From assembly GCA_025363715.1 (NCBI GenBank), contig JANYLR010000052.1:36449-100448 (forward strand): 64,000 nt of DNA. The letters are read 5' to 3'. A program made the position numbers and the translations under genes. This DNA comes from Holophagaceae bacterium. GTDB lineage: Bacteria > Acidobacteriota > Holophagae > Holophagales > Holophagaceae. The notes beneath the pieces were generated by a model. It worked only from the letters and a program-made list of their open reading frames with translations. It was not told the origin of the DNA and did no database searches. The stretch's first letter is position 1. Every line of letters begins with the position of its first letter. Positions 21,246-30,268 of the stretch are shown here, in pieces.

Positions 21246-24206
21246 TCAGTCCTCCTCCCCTTCCGCCTCAGCCGTCACATCCACGGGACGGCCACAGAGC
21301 GCGCTCAATTCACAGCGGTGGCAGTGGTCTCCAGGAGTGGGTGGGAAGTCGCCGGCTTCCAACCGGTCCTCGAAGTTGGCGAGGTTTTGAAGCAGCACCT
21401 TTCGCCAGGCACCTTCCTCGCCAGCAGCGGTGAGTCGCTTCAGATGGTCCGTGAAGGGCACAGGATCTTCCTCGCGCAGGGGAATCAGGGCTGCCGTGGC
21501 CACAGAGCCTGGCAGCGCGGCCTCCGCGATCAGCATGTAGAGCGGCGTCTGCAAGTGGGAGGCGAAGGGCGCGCCCTCCTCGGCGTAGTGGTCCAGGGTC
21601 GACTTCTTGGAGGTCTTGTAGTCCGTCACTCGAAGGAAGGACAGTCCTTCCACATGGTCCCAACGCTCGATGCGATCCACCTTCCCGTCCACGGTCAGGG
21701 TCCGCTGGTGGCCGAGATCCAGCGCCACGGGCCCCAGGTCCTGTTCCAGCGCCAGCAGGGTCCGCGTCCACCCATCCTGAAGGGACTGGACCTTGGGCCC
21801 CTTGCCCTTTTCCGATTCTACGATCCGATCCGGATAGAGGAAGGCGAGCTCGTGGCGGGTGGGCTGTTCGGCCCGTGCGTCGATCAGCAGGGCCGAAGCG
21901 AGGTTGGGCAGGAGGGCTTCCAGGTCCAGCACGGCCTGGGGCCACTGTTCCCGGGGAATGGCATCGCCCAGGCCCGCCAACCAGTCAGCTTGATGGCTCG
22001 CCCACGCGGCCTGGAGGAAAGGAAGGATCGCTTCCGCGCCGGACAGCGGGGTGACGCCCATGGATTCCAGGAAGGCCACAGGCCAATCCTTCTTACCCAC
22101 CAGAGGCAGCAGGGCCGCTTCCAGGACGTGATGCGCCAAGGTGCCCACCGCCATGGCAAGGCGGCTGGAGGCGTCGAAGCCGCGCAACCTCCAGACCCGT
22201 TCCGCCAGGGAGCGGAACGGGCACCGCGCCAGGCCTTCGAGAGCCGTGGGGCTGGCGCTCGGGCGGCCCTTGAGCCAGGCGGCCCGGACCCCGTCCACCC
22301 GATCAAACCCGGGAGCGGCCGTGGTCAGGGCCTCCTGCTCGGATCGCGCCATGGCCGCTGTGGCCCGCTGCTCGGCCCTGGCATCGCGTTCGTGTCCTTC
22401 CCACAGCCAACGGAGCCGACTGCGGACCGCGGTGGCGTGGGGCACCCAGGATCCCGCTCCTTCCAGCGCATGCCAGAAAGGCCCCTGGGCCTTCATCCGA
22501 CCCGATGCATCCTGGGAAGGGCTCAGCACCACCAGGCGTTCCCGGGTCATCGCCAAGACCTTGTTGAAGGCGTACGCTTCGCGTTGGAACGTGCGGGGTA
22601 TCTGCTCCGCGTGCTCACTTCGTGGCAGCCAGAACCGCTGGAGGGCCGCTGGGAAGGCCGACGCGGTGTCGGCGGCCGTCTTCTCCAGCAGGGCGCGGTT
22701 GAGGGCGGCCTTGCGGTTCCAGTCCAGATCAGGATTCTCGACTGGACGCCTGGGCCAGGCGCCTTCGGAGAGGTCGAGGATGAGGGTGGCCTGGGAGCCG
22801 GACCAATCCTGCATCACCGCGTCTGGCGAGATGAGACGCAGACCAGCGGCGGACCGGGGCACCCGGTTGCTGCGGGCCGTTCCAAGGAAGGCCTCCAGGG
22901 CGACCAGCATGTCGGGGAAACGCCACACCTCGTTGCCCCAGGTTTCCTTGATCAAGCCGAGGGGGGAGAAGAAGTCATCCGGATCCACCGGGAGGCGCAA
23001 GGAACCCACCAGGGCTTCCAACCGCTCCGCCCAGAAGCGGGCCGTGAGCGCGGTGTTCGACAGCGTGGTCAGCTCCTCGAAGACATGCTGGGCACCGGCC
23101 CTGGCCCAGTCCTCCAGGAGCATGAAGCTGCCCTGGAAGGCCAGCGGCCCATTCTGGTCCGCCTGGGACAACTGGTCTGCCCAGCGTCGCAAGTCCTCCC
23201 GACGGGAGGCGCGCAGGCCTGCGGAGACAGCGCAGGGGTCCGAGCGCAGAACCCCCGTCAAAAGCGTGACGAGAGGGCTCCAGGCTTCGCTGGCCCGAAG
23301 GGAAAGCAACCCGCCCCGAACATGCAGGGCCACGCCCTCGGCGGCGAGGATGGGGGCCAGGAAGGCCCCAGCTGCATAGGGTTCAGGGTGGACGAGGGTG
23401 ATGTGCTGCGGCTGGATGCCTTCGTCCAGCCAGGCACAGACCTGCTCCACCGCGTGACGGAGCAGATCGACGGGACTTTCGACCAGCCCACGCTGGAACT
23501 GGTCGGCCAAGGGTTCGAGCTCCAGCGGGCCTTCGAAGAGACGCTCCAGGGCCGCCGTCCAGGGGGCCGCTCCCCAGCCTTCGGGCTCGATCAGATCCAG
23601 TTCGTTGGGAAGGCTGTCTCCATGCTGCTCCAGGCCCTCCAGAAACCATTCGACCAGGGGCTGGGGGCTGCCGAAAAGCCCCGAGCTTCCATCGCCCTTG
23701 CGAGTGGCCAGGGCGAAGGTGGCTCCTCCCAGGCCTGGCACACAGGCCAGGGTTCGAAGCCGGGCGGGCACCAGATCGTGAAGTCCTGCCTTGATCGGAC
23801 CATCCAGTTCCGTGCGCTCGATCCACAGTCCCCGCTCACCCCTCAACTCCAGGTCCACGGCCCGCCACAGGGCCTCATCGGGTTCCAGGTAGCCGGCGCG
23901 ATCGACCTCCTGGAGGTAGGCCTCCAGATGGGACACGAGGCTCGCCAGGCTGTGGGGCGACTTTGGGCTCCCTTGTGGCATCCCATGGCCCTGAAGCTCG
24001 CGGATCACAGAGGGGCCCAATCCCTGCGCCAGGAGTTCCTGGCAGGCCTGGGCCCTTGCCTGCAACCCATCCAGGCTTGGACTCATCCAGCCATTGGCCT
24101 TGGCCTGCCGGCGGGCGACCCGGAGGTGCAGCATCATGCCCACCGAGCCGGGCACTGGCGGCCTTGCATCGTTCAATAGGACGCCGTCAAAGGGGGCGTA
24201 ACTCAT
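21246..24206 (-). CDS. addB: AddB-like PD-(D/E)XK nuclease subunit
   Basis: With the ATG at 24206 (GAGG upstream) the protein has 986 residues; the frame extends 43 codons further with no binding site. The C-terminal nuclease has VDRIERWDHVEG...RVTDYKTSKKS (D, D-x-K). An AddB-type iron-sulfur staple is formed by a Cys in GLARCPFRSLAERVW and three in CHRCELSALC. The N-terminal half looks like an inactivated helicase: no Walker A lysine motif is visible, unlike B. subtilis AddB. It pairs with the adjacent AddA-like helicase in one operon. Confidence 0.85.
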   Translation of the reverse strand: MSYAPFDGVLLNDARPPVPGSVGMMLHLRVARRQAKANGWMSPSLDGLQARAQACQELLAQGLGPSVIRELQGHGMPQGSPKSPHSLASLVSHLEAYLQEVDRAGYLEPDEALWRAVDLELRGERGLWIERTELDGPIKAGLHDLVPARLRTLACVPGLGGATFALATRKGDGSSGLFGSPQPLVEWFLEGLEQHGDSLPNELDLIEPEGWGAAPWTAALERLFEGPLELEPLADQFQRGLVESPVDLLRHAVEQVCAWLDEGIQPQHITLVHPEPYAAGAFLAPILAAEGVALHVRGGLLSLRASEAWSPLVTLLTGVLRSDPCAVSAGLRASRREDLRRWADQLSQADQNGPLAFQGSFMLLEDWARAGAQHVFEELTTLSNTALTARFWAERLEALVGSLRLPVDPDDFFSPLGLIKETWGNEVWRFPDMLVALEAFLGTARSNRVPRSAAGLRLISPDAVMQDWSGSQATLILDLSEGAWPRRPVENPDLDWNRKAALNRALLEKTAADTASAFPAALQRFWLPRSEHAEQIPRTFQREAYAFNKVLAMTRERLVVLSPSQDASGRMKAQGPFWHALEGAGSWVPHATAVRSRLRWLWEGHERDARAEQRATAAMARSEQEALTTAAPGFDRVDGVRAAWLKGRPSASPTALEGLARCPFRSLAERVWRLRGFDASSRLAMAVGTLAHHVLEAALLPLVGKKDWPVAFLESMGVTPLSGAEAILPFLQAAWASHQADWLAGLGDAIPREQWPQAVLDLEALLPNLASALLIDARAEQPTRHELAFLYPDRIVESEKGKGPKVQSLQDGWTRTLLALEQDLGPVALDLGHQRTLTVDGKVDRIERWDHVEGLSFLRVTDYKTSKKSTLDHYAEEGAPFASHLQTPLYMLIAEAALPGSVATAALIPLREEDPVPFTDHLKRLTAAGEEGAWRKVLLQNLANFEDRLEAGDFPPTPGDHCHRCELSALCGRPVDVTAEAEGEED

Positions 24207-24572
24207 TCCTGGCCTCAGTGGGTTCAGTGCACTTGAGTATCCTGGCAGACCGAGTGCGACACCGGCTGTCCACCCACCCGGCCGTGGATCTGCTGGCACG
24301 GGGTTGGCGCCCGGTCGCCAGAGGCCAGACCTCATCCTTCAATCGCCGACCCTCTTCCCATCGCCTTGGGGGGAGGCCTCTCCCGAATCAAAGCGTCGTC
24401 GAGACCTTCCATCGGACCTCGCTGGTTGGATGGTGCGGATATCCATTGATTGATCTGGTTCTAGATCAAAGTATCTATGTTTAGATTTGATTCATGTTGT
24501 TGATTATTTTTTTGTTGCAACATGGACTTTGAAACCTATGCTTGCTCATCTGAAACCCCACAGGAGATCGCC
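24207..24572. other. Divergent intergenic region with AT-rich promoter patch
   Basis: This stretch of about 366 bases lies between addB (minus) and a small membrane protein gene (plus). The part 24207-24440 is GC-rich and shows nothing definite. The part 24440-24530 is strongly AT-rich, contains an inverted repeat, and is the likely promoter of the small gene. Confidence 0.5.
24450..24469 (+). promoter_or_regulatory. Operator-like inverted repeat
   Basis: TTGATCT-GGTTCT-AGATCAA is a perfect 7-bp inverted repeat with a 6-base spacer, about 100 bases upstream of the small membrane protein start and next to an AT-rich promoter patch. The size fits a dimeric regulator site. Confidence 0.45.
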
Positions 24573-24746
24573 ATGAACTGGTTCCCCGTCCTCTCGGCCC
24601 TTGCCATCGTGGTCCTGGCCTTCCTGGGTGTCGACAACCCTGGTCGCGCCATCACTGCCCAGGTCTGCATTGCCTTCCTCACCATCGTTGGGATGGGCCT
24701 CAGCTGGTGGAAGGAATCCAGGTACGGCGTGCAGGCTCTGCGCTGA
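24573..24746 (+). CDS. 57-residue two-span membrane protein
   Basis: The ATG at 24573 has AGGAGA 5 bases upstream and gives 57 residues. There are two hydrophobic helices (FPVLSALAIVVLAFLGV and ITAQVCIAFLTIVGMGLSW) joined by a short DNPGRA loop, then a basic WWKESRYG tail. The frame extends 17 codons upstream but without a binding site. It stands alone, convergent to the next gene. The function is unknown. Confidence 0.72.
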   Translation: MNWFPVLSALAIVVLAFLGVDNPGRAITAQVCIAFLTIVGMGLSWWKESRYGVQALR

Positions 24747-24773
24747 CACCCTCTGGTCCGGCTCGATCCGGAA

Positions 24774-25556
24774 TCAGGACCTTCGTTTCGATTCCGGGAT
24801 GGGCCGGTTCTTCCAGGTCTGATAGGCGGCCTGGAACCGGGCAGGCTCGGGGTTCAGGTCCCCCGTTGCCCACTCATGGATGGAGGTGGCGATATCCACG
24901 GCGTGCAACACCGGTCGGGCCTTCTTCTTGATCAGCTCGGCCAGGCTGAACACCAGGGCATCCTTCTCGTCGAAGAGGGGCCTTCCATTTTCGTCCGCAG
25001 TCGCCTGCGGATCCTGCAGTCCTTGGTAGATGCCTGATAGTCGGCGCATCAGGTGGGCCAGGTGGTTCAGCTCTTCCAGGCGATTTCCGGGCAGGGGCAC
25101 GGCACCCGGATCTGGTGCCTCTGCGGCCGGGGCGACCGGAGACTCTGGCAGAAACCATTGGGCCGCCTGGCCGTCATGCCAGAGCTGCATGATGACGTTG
25201 TTGGCATCCGCCGAACGCTTGCAGCCGTCCAGGGACCAGGCCGCATGGCCATGCTCGTAGGTATCGTAGATGAGGTGCATGCCCGTGGGCTGAGCCTGGA
25301 TGCAGGCGTGCAGATGCTCCATGGCGTCGGCGATGCTGCTGAAATGATCCTCGATTTCCTTGCAGGTCCTGCTCTCGATGCCAACTCGCCGTGAACCCAC
25401 GTATTTCTTGTAGTGCAGCGCCAGGGCATCCAGTTCGACGCCGCAGGCCTGCACGGTCTTGGTCGCGCCCTGCCCCAGGCGGACGAAATGGTTCCTCTCC
25501 AGGCGTTTGATCTCATTCAGGTTGTGGACCAGCCTGCGTGATGTGATTGCAACCAT
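24774..25556 (-). CDS. Hypothetical protein of 260 residues
   Basis: The ATG at 25556 has AGGAAGG just upstream, better than the longest start 10 codons earlier. The protein is soluble, mixed alpha, with a His-rich patch (DAMEHLHACIQAQPTGMHLIYDTYEHGH) and a Pro/Ala-rich linker around 145-160 separating two halves. No family is recognised. It lies 79 bases downstream of the lantibiotic dehydratase on the same strand, so it could share its transcript, but no modification-enzyme motif is visible. Confidence 0.65.
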   Translation of the reverse strand: MVAITSRRLVHNLNEIKRLERNHFVRLGQGATKTVQACGVELDALALHYKKYVGSRRVGIESRTCKEIEDHFSSIADAMEHLHACIQAQPTGMHLIYDTYEHGHAAWSLDGCKRSADANNVIMQLWHDGQAAQWFLPESPVAPAAEAPDPGAVPLPGNRLEELNHLAHLMRRLSGIYQGLQDPQATADENGRPLFDEKDALVFSLAELIKKKARPVLHAVDIATSIHEWATGDLNPEPARFQAAYQTWKNRPIPESKRRS

Positions 25557-25635
25557 ACCGGCCTTCCTCACCATGACAAGACGCATCGAGCCTGATCGAG
25601 GCTCTCATTCTACGCAGTTCCTGGGCCAGCCGGGC

Positions 25636-28600
25636 CTACGTGGCCTTCCCCTGGGGAGGGCGCTTGAGACAGGAGTCGTAGAGGCGCACCAGGAATTCCA
25701 TGAGGACCCATTCGTGCTCCCGGTGGTTGGTGCGAAGCAGGCGGTTGAGGTGCATGTGGGATAGGCTCCCGGCGAGGCCCGGCAGGTCCCCCTGGAGCAG
25801 GCCCTGGTCGAAGGCCGCCCGGATCCGGGGCAAGCCGCGGCAGCCTGGGACAGGGAGCGAACCCAGGTCCTGGGGGAACCCTGGTTCCAGCTCCTTGCGG
25901 AATTCCCTGAACTTCGCCCCCATCTGCACGGCCCCTTCTCCCGTGTCGGCGAACTCCTTCCGGAAACCTTCCCGGACGGCCTGGGCCAGGTCCATCCGGT
26001 CAGGGAGACCCAGGCCCAGAGCCGACCAGATCGCATCGGTCTGCCTGAGGCCCGCCCGCCAGCGCTGTTCCAGGGTCAGGCCCTCCACCAGGCGCGCCAG
26101 GAGGTGCTGGCTGTCCTCGCAGAACCACTCCTCCGCGAGCTTGAACCCGAGCGGGCCCCCATAGCGCTCCCATTCCGGCTCGAAGGTATCCACCTGCCAT
26201 TTCCACAGCAGCCCCTGGGCGAGGGGATCCCCCAGGTGCCCGTGGATCCGGGGAAGGAAGTCGGAAAGCAGGCGCTGGGGCAGGCCATGGAAGCGCAGGC
26301 GCAGGTGGTGGTCCGGATCCCGGTACCGGATGAAGTGCCAGCGGTCCCACAGCCCTTCTGCCTGGGTCTGCCGAAGAAGGGGCTCCAGTTCCACCAGGAG
26401 ACGATCCACGCTGGCCGGTCCGCAGTAGAGCTTGAGGTAGAGCCATTCCGAACCCGGCGGGAAGGTGCGGATGTTGGTCTCATCGGACCTGATCTCAAGC
26501 GGAATCGCCTTCGGCGGCGGCGGGGCCGCCTCGAAGGGAATGACCAGCTCGTGGGCGAACCGTCCCTCCGGCGCGTTGACCAGGGCCAGGCCGGGATCCG
26601 GAAAGCACTCGGTGAGGGTGAAGACCAGGCGGTTCGAGACGAGGTGATGCAGGGTCTCCACCCAGAGCACCTGATCCAGATCCACCAGCAGGCCATTATC
26701 CGCATCGGTGAGCAGGACGCACCTGGGCAACCCCAGGCTTTTTCGCAGTCTCTGAAAGGCACCCCAGGCCCCCCCAGAGGAAGCCTGCAAGGCGGTTTTC
26801 AATTCGCTGGCTTCGATCCGCCAGCGCGCCTTGCAGAGGACGTGCCGACCCCGACTGACCCGGGGCAGGAAAGGTTGTTCCGCCAGGGCTCCCCAGGACC
26901 ATCCACCCGGGCGCCCATCCTGGTCCTGCAGGTGGGCCAGGAACCGGTAGACCACGGGCCCGCGCGCGAAGTTGTGGGCTGACGACAGGCGGGGCACCAC
27001 CTCCCGGCCCAGCCGGAGGGAGGCGAGTACCACGCGGTTTCCCCGGACGGTCAGCACCAGATCAGCAGGGGCGATCGTATGCTCCGTCGGAACACCGGAT
27101 GTGGCCAGGAAGGGGATCTCGAAGTCCCGCAGGGAGGGCCGGGCCAGCACATTGCCCATGCGGCCTTCGGGCACATGGACCACCTCGGCGAACACCGCCT
27201 GCGGACGCGAAGTCTCCTCCTTCCCAAGGTGGCTGCGGAGGGCATCCTTCAATTCGGGATCACCGGAAGCGAACCGGCCGAGCCAGCGGGCGGCGGTGGG
27301 GCCCGAATGCTGCTGCATCCAGAACCGGAAGTCGCCCCGGTCCAGGGCGGCGGGATCGGAGGCCTCAAGGCTGGTGAGGGCCGCGAAGGACTGGGGGAAG
27401 GACTGGGGCTCCGGCTGGGCGAGGGCCTCCAGATCCGCCTCCTCCAGTTCCCAGGTACCGGATCCCTGCCACCGGGGAATCTGCTTCAGGAGAAACAGGT
27501 CCCGCTGGGACAGGGGGCGGGGCGGCGGCGAGCTTCGGAAGGGCAAGCCCTCCAGCAGGGGGGAATCCAGGGAAACTCCCCCATCGAACCCGAGGCCGCT
27601 TTCCTCATCCAGGACGTCGAGGAGCGGCATCCACCGGGTGCCATACCGTTCCTGAAAGGCCGCCCGGAACCGGTCCATGGGGCCTTCTGCCGGGGCCGGG
27701 GTGAGGCGGCGGAGCAGCTCGACCCCTTCCTCCAGGGTCCGGCGGACCACGGAGGAAAGGGCTAGGCCCGGGGCGGGTCGGAAGAGGTCCGCCTGGAGGA
27801 CATCCCGGGTCTCCCGGGGCATTCCCAGGCCGGTCAAAGCGACTGTCAGGCTGCGGTAGCCCTCGGGATGGGCCCCGAGGGGGGCGTCCTGGAGTGCTTT
27901 CAGTTCCAGATCCAGCGCCACCAGGGACTCGGCCCGATCGGCGGTGGCCGGATGGGCCCGAAGGGCATGGACCACCCACCCCAAGGGGTCGGAACTGGTC
28001 AGCGGTGGTTGCAGTTCCCCACAGAGCACCTGGGCGTCGATGAGCTGCTCCAGGAAGGCCTGGGCATCTTCTGTTCCCACCTCAAGGCGGCTGGCCAAGT
28101 CCGTCCGGAGCTGCGCCAAGTCAGCGCCCTCCTGGGCCCGCTGCAGCACGAAGTCGAGGTGGGGCGTGGCCTCCACCGCCTCCAGGTGGTAGGTCCGGCC
28201 CTGCCCTTCCGTCCCGTCTCTGCGTTCGAGGTAGCGGTGCCAACCCCCACGAGCATAGAGGCTTGAATTGGGCCGATACCGCAGGGCGGCCCGGACCGCC
28301 GGCTCCCGCTCCAGCCGGTCCACCAGAGCCTCCAGGACACCCCAGTCCAGGCGCAGCGCCTTACGGCCAGCCAGCCAGGGCTCCACCGAAAGGTGGCTGG
28401 CGCCGCCCCAGGCCCCCTTGGAAACCCCTGCGAACAAACCAAAGGGGGTCGCGCGGCTACTCATGCGGCCGAGGTATCGCAACAGGGCCCGCTCGACGGA
28501 GTGAGCGGCCGGACCTTCCAGGGAGTCCTCGAGCCAGGCGTCCAGCCGCGACGCGAAATCCGGAGAGGCCAGGGCCAAGGCCTCCCGCGCAGCGTCGCCT

Positions 28601-28782
28601 TGGATCAGCCGGCGAAGCACCTGCCGCATGGCTTCCCGGTTCTCCTCCAGCCGGGCAGCAGAGGGCCCCCCAACCTCACCCGTTGGGCCGGGTCGATGGC
28701 CGGAGGACAGCACGTCCAAGGGCAGCCCGGGGGTGCGGAGCAGGAAGAAATCAGCGGTTTGGCAGGTGGGCCGTTGAAGCAT
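25636..28782 (-). CDS. Full-length lantibiotic dehydratase (LanB-type)
   Basis: This 1048-residue protein has both parts of class I LanB enzymes. Residues about 1-740 match the glutamylation domain (PFGLFAGVSKG near the N-terminus, then RPSLRDFEIPFLATSGV, GNRVVLASLRLGREVVPRLSSAHNF and LPRVSRGRHVLCKARWRI). Residues about 770-1035 match the SpaB C-terminal elimination domain (SEWLYLKLYCGPASVDRLL, WHFIRYRDPDHHLRLRFHG, DTFEPEWERYGG). Such enzymes dehydrate Ser/Thr of a precursor peptide using glutamyl-tRNA. No LanC cyclase, protease or dedicated exporter lies beside it. The ribosome binding site is weak (AAGGA about 12 bases upstream). Confidence 0.92.
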   Translation of the reverse strand: MLQRPTCQTADFFLLRTPGLPLDVLSSGHRPGPTGEVGGPSAARLEENREAMRQVLRRLIQGDAAREALALASPDFASRLDAWLEDSLEGPAAHSVERALLRYLGRMSSRATPFGLFAGVSKGAWGGASHLSVEPWLAGRKALRLDWGVLEALVDRLEREPAVRAALRYRPNSSLYARGGWHRYLERRDGTEGQGRTYHLEAVEATPHLDFVLQRAQEGADLAQLRTDLASRLEVGTEDAQAFLEQLIDAQVLCGELQPPLTSSDPLGWVVHALRAHPATADRAESLVALDLELKALQDAPLGAHPEGYRSLTVALTGLGMPRETRDVLQADLFRPAPGLALSSVVRRTLEEGVELLRRLTPAPAEGPMDRFRAAFQERYGTRWMPLLDVLDEESGLGFDGGVSLDSPLLEGLPFRSSPPPRPLSQRDLFLLKQIPRWQGSGTWELEEADLEALAQPEPQSFPQSFAALTSLEASDPAALDRGDFRFWMQQHSGPTAARWLGRFASGDPELKDALRSHLGKEETSRPQAVFAEVVHVPEGRMGNVLARPSLRDFEIPFLATSGVPTEHTIAPADLVLTVRGNRVVLASLRLGREVVPRLSSAHNFARGPVVYRFLAHLQDQDGRPGGWSWGALAEQPFLPRVSRGRHVLCKARWRIEASELKTALQASSGGAWGAFQRLRKSLGLPRCVLLTDADNGLLVDLDQVLWVETLHHLVSNRLVFTLTECFPDPGLALVNAPEGRFAHELVIPFEAAPPPPKAIPLEIRSDETNIRTFPPGSEWLYLKLYCGPASVDRLLVELEPLLRQTQAEGLWDRWHFIRYRDPDHHLRLRFHGLPQRLLSDFLPRIHGHLGDPLAQGLLWKWQVDTFEPEWERYGGPLGFKLAEEWFCEDSQHLLARLVEGLTLEQRWRAGLRQTDAIWSALGLGLPDRMDLAQAVREGFRKEFADTGEGAVQMGAKFREFRKELEPGFPQDLGSLPVPGCRGLPRIRAAFDQGLLQGDLPGLAGSLSHMHLNRLLRTNHREHEWVLMEFLVRLYDSCLKRPPQGKAT

Positions 28783-28863
28783 GCAGAGTGGGTTCCTTGA
28801 GCTAGAAGAGTAGAGCCAAACCTAGGAGACCTGTCCCCGATCCCATTCCCACCAGGAAGCGCC

Positions 28864-28916
28864 GAACGGTATCGCATCGGGGCCCCAACGGTTGAAGTCA
28901 TGTTTAGATACCGTTC
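28864..28916. promoter_or_regulatory. 10-bp inverted repeat between lanB and the divergent peptide gene
   Basis: GAACGGTATC (28864-28873) and GATACCGTTC (28907-28916) are perfectly complementary, separated by 33 bases, in the divergent region between the dehydratase and the small peptide frame. They could be paired operator half-sites or a hairpin in the leader of the plus-strand transcript. Confidence 0.5.
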
Positions 28917-28992
28917 ATGGAAAGGCATTGGCTTTCAGCCCCGCAAGCCTCAGAACCTTGGTTGCGCCCCGTGGCGCCACCTGGGAGCCCCC

Positions 28993-29142
28993 ATGAACAG
29001 CAGCCTCTCCTTCCGCAAGGAATCCATTCAGCGCTCGAGCAACGCCAGCGAAACCCTGAATCAGGCGCAGGCAGCCCAGGGACCGAAGGGTGCCCGTGAG
29101 CAACGACCCATTTCCCTCACCACCTTGCTCACGATGGATTGA
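28993..29142 (+). CDS. Candidate RiPP precursor peptide, 49 residues
   Basis: GGGAG lies 6 bases before the ATG. The N-terminal MNSSLSFRKESIQRSSN resembles the leader motif L-x-(L/F)-x-K-E-(T/S)-I of class I RiPP precursors found beside LanB enzymes in Bacteroidota. The C-terminal ISLTTLLTMD region is rich in Ser/Thr, as a dehydratase substrate should be. No Cys is present, so it could not form lanthionine rings. It is divergent from lanB and 34 bases upstream of the kinase gene. A shifted frame over the same region encodes a Cys-containing stretch (FPSPPCSRW), so a sequencing frameshift is possible. This is a tentative gene. Confidence 0.4.
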   Translation: MNSSLSFRKESIQRSSNASETLNQAQAAQGPKGAREQRPISLTTLLTMD

Positions 29143-29176
29143 TGACCAGTCTGGGCTCGCCGATTCAAGGGCCGAC

Positions 29177-30268
29177 ATGGCCTTAGAATCGGCGAGCGCT
29201 TGGGCCGCTTGGTTCCCGCTGGCCAAGAACTGGCGGGTCCTCGGAACCTGTTATGCCCTTTGGGTCCTACTTATCCTGCAAGAGCAGTGGGCCGTTCATC
29301 GCCTCGGGTCAGGATGGATTTGGGCCAGCGCCTTCTCCAGTCCGTTGACTCATATTGGCGCTTTCGCCTTTGTGGCCCCCCTGCCGTGGATCCTGCCCCG
29401 CCGGCTACCCACACCCTGGAAATTCATTCTCGGGTTCATCCTTTCGGTGGTTACTTGTGAACTGGTTTCATTGCTTCTCCCGTTTATCGACGCCTGGATT
29501 CTCGCCCATGGGAGTTTCAAGTTCAGACTGGGAAAAGTTCTCAACCTCTACACCTCGCTGGTCGGTCCAGCCATGATGCTCGTGGGAGGACTTGTCGCTG
29601 CCCGGGCTCGTTCTGAAGAACTCCTGGAGGCCTCGGTGGCGGAAGCCCTGGTCGCCAAGAACCGCCTGCTCCAGAGCCAGATCCACCCGCACGTGCTCTT
29701 CAACGCCCTCAATGGCCTGGCGGAGCTGGTCCATAAGAGCCCCAAGGCCGCCGAATCCGCCATCCGGCACCTCTCCGATCTGCTCCGGCGCATCATGCGC
29801 GCCTCTGAGTACATGCGGTTGCCCCTCGGAGAGGAGCGGAAAATCATCGCGGATTTCCTGGCCCTGGAGGCCATCCGCCTGGGCAGCCGGCTCCAGGTGG
29901 TGTGGGAGTGGGACGAGCGGCTGGACACGCTGGAAGTGCCTCCCCTCCTCCTCCAGCCCCTGGTGGAAAACGCCATCAAGCATGGCATTTCTCGGAGCAT
30001 TGCCGGTGGCGAGCTGATCCTGCGCGCTCGAGCGCAGGACGGGGCGATCTTCCTTGAGGTCTGGAATTCAGGTGAGCCCTTTCACCAGGGCAAGGGGGGA
30101 ACAGGTATCGGTGTGAAGAACCTGTGCTCGCGGCTGTCGTTGCATTTCGGCGCCGGCGCCAGTTTCACCATCGGGCCTTCGGGCCTGGGGACACTTGCCT
30201 GCATTCGGCTGGAGTCGATCCAAGTAGAATGCCTGCATGAAGCGCCTCAACGCCTTGGTGGTCGATGA
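29177..30268 (+). CDS. LytS-type sensor histidine kinase
   Basis: The ATG at 29177 has AAGGG 6 bases upstream and gives 363 residues. About four transmembrane helices fill residues 20-145. A His_kinase domain follows, with QSQIHPHVLFNALNGL (predicted phospho-His H172), and a GHKL ATPase with PLVENAIKHG (N box) and GTGIGVKNLCSRL (G box). It signals to the overlapping LytTR regulator. Such pairs respond to envelope or peptide signals. The short distance to the candidate peptide and LanB suggests, but does not show, a link. Confidence 0.92.
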   Translation: MALESASAWAAWFPLAKNWRVLGTCYALWVLLILQEQWAVHRLGSGWIWASAFSSPLTHIGAFAFVAPLPWILPRRLPTPWKFILGFILSVVTCELVSLLLPFIDAWILAHGSFKFRLGKVLNLYTSLVGPAMMLVGGLVAARARSEELLEASVAEALVAKNRLLQSQIHPHVLFNALNGLAELVHKSPKAAESAIRHLSDLLRRIMRASEYMRLPLGEERKIIADFLALEAIRLGSRLQVVWEWDERLDTLEVPPLLLQPLVENAIKHGISRSIAGGELILRARAQDGAIFLEVWNSGEPFHQGKGGTGIGVKNLCSRLSLHFGAGASFTIGPSGLGTLACIRLESIQVECLHEAPQRLGGR

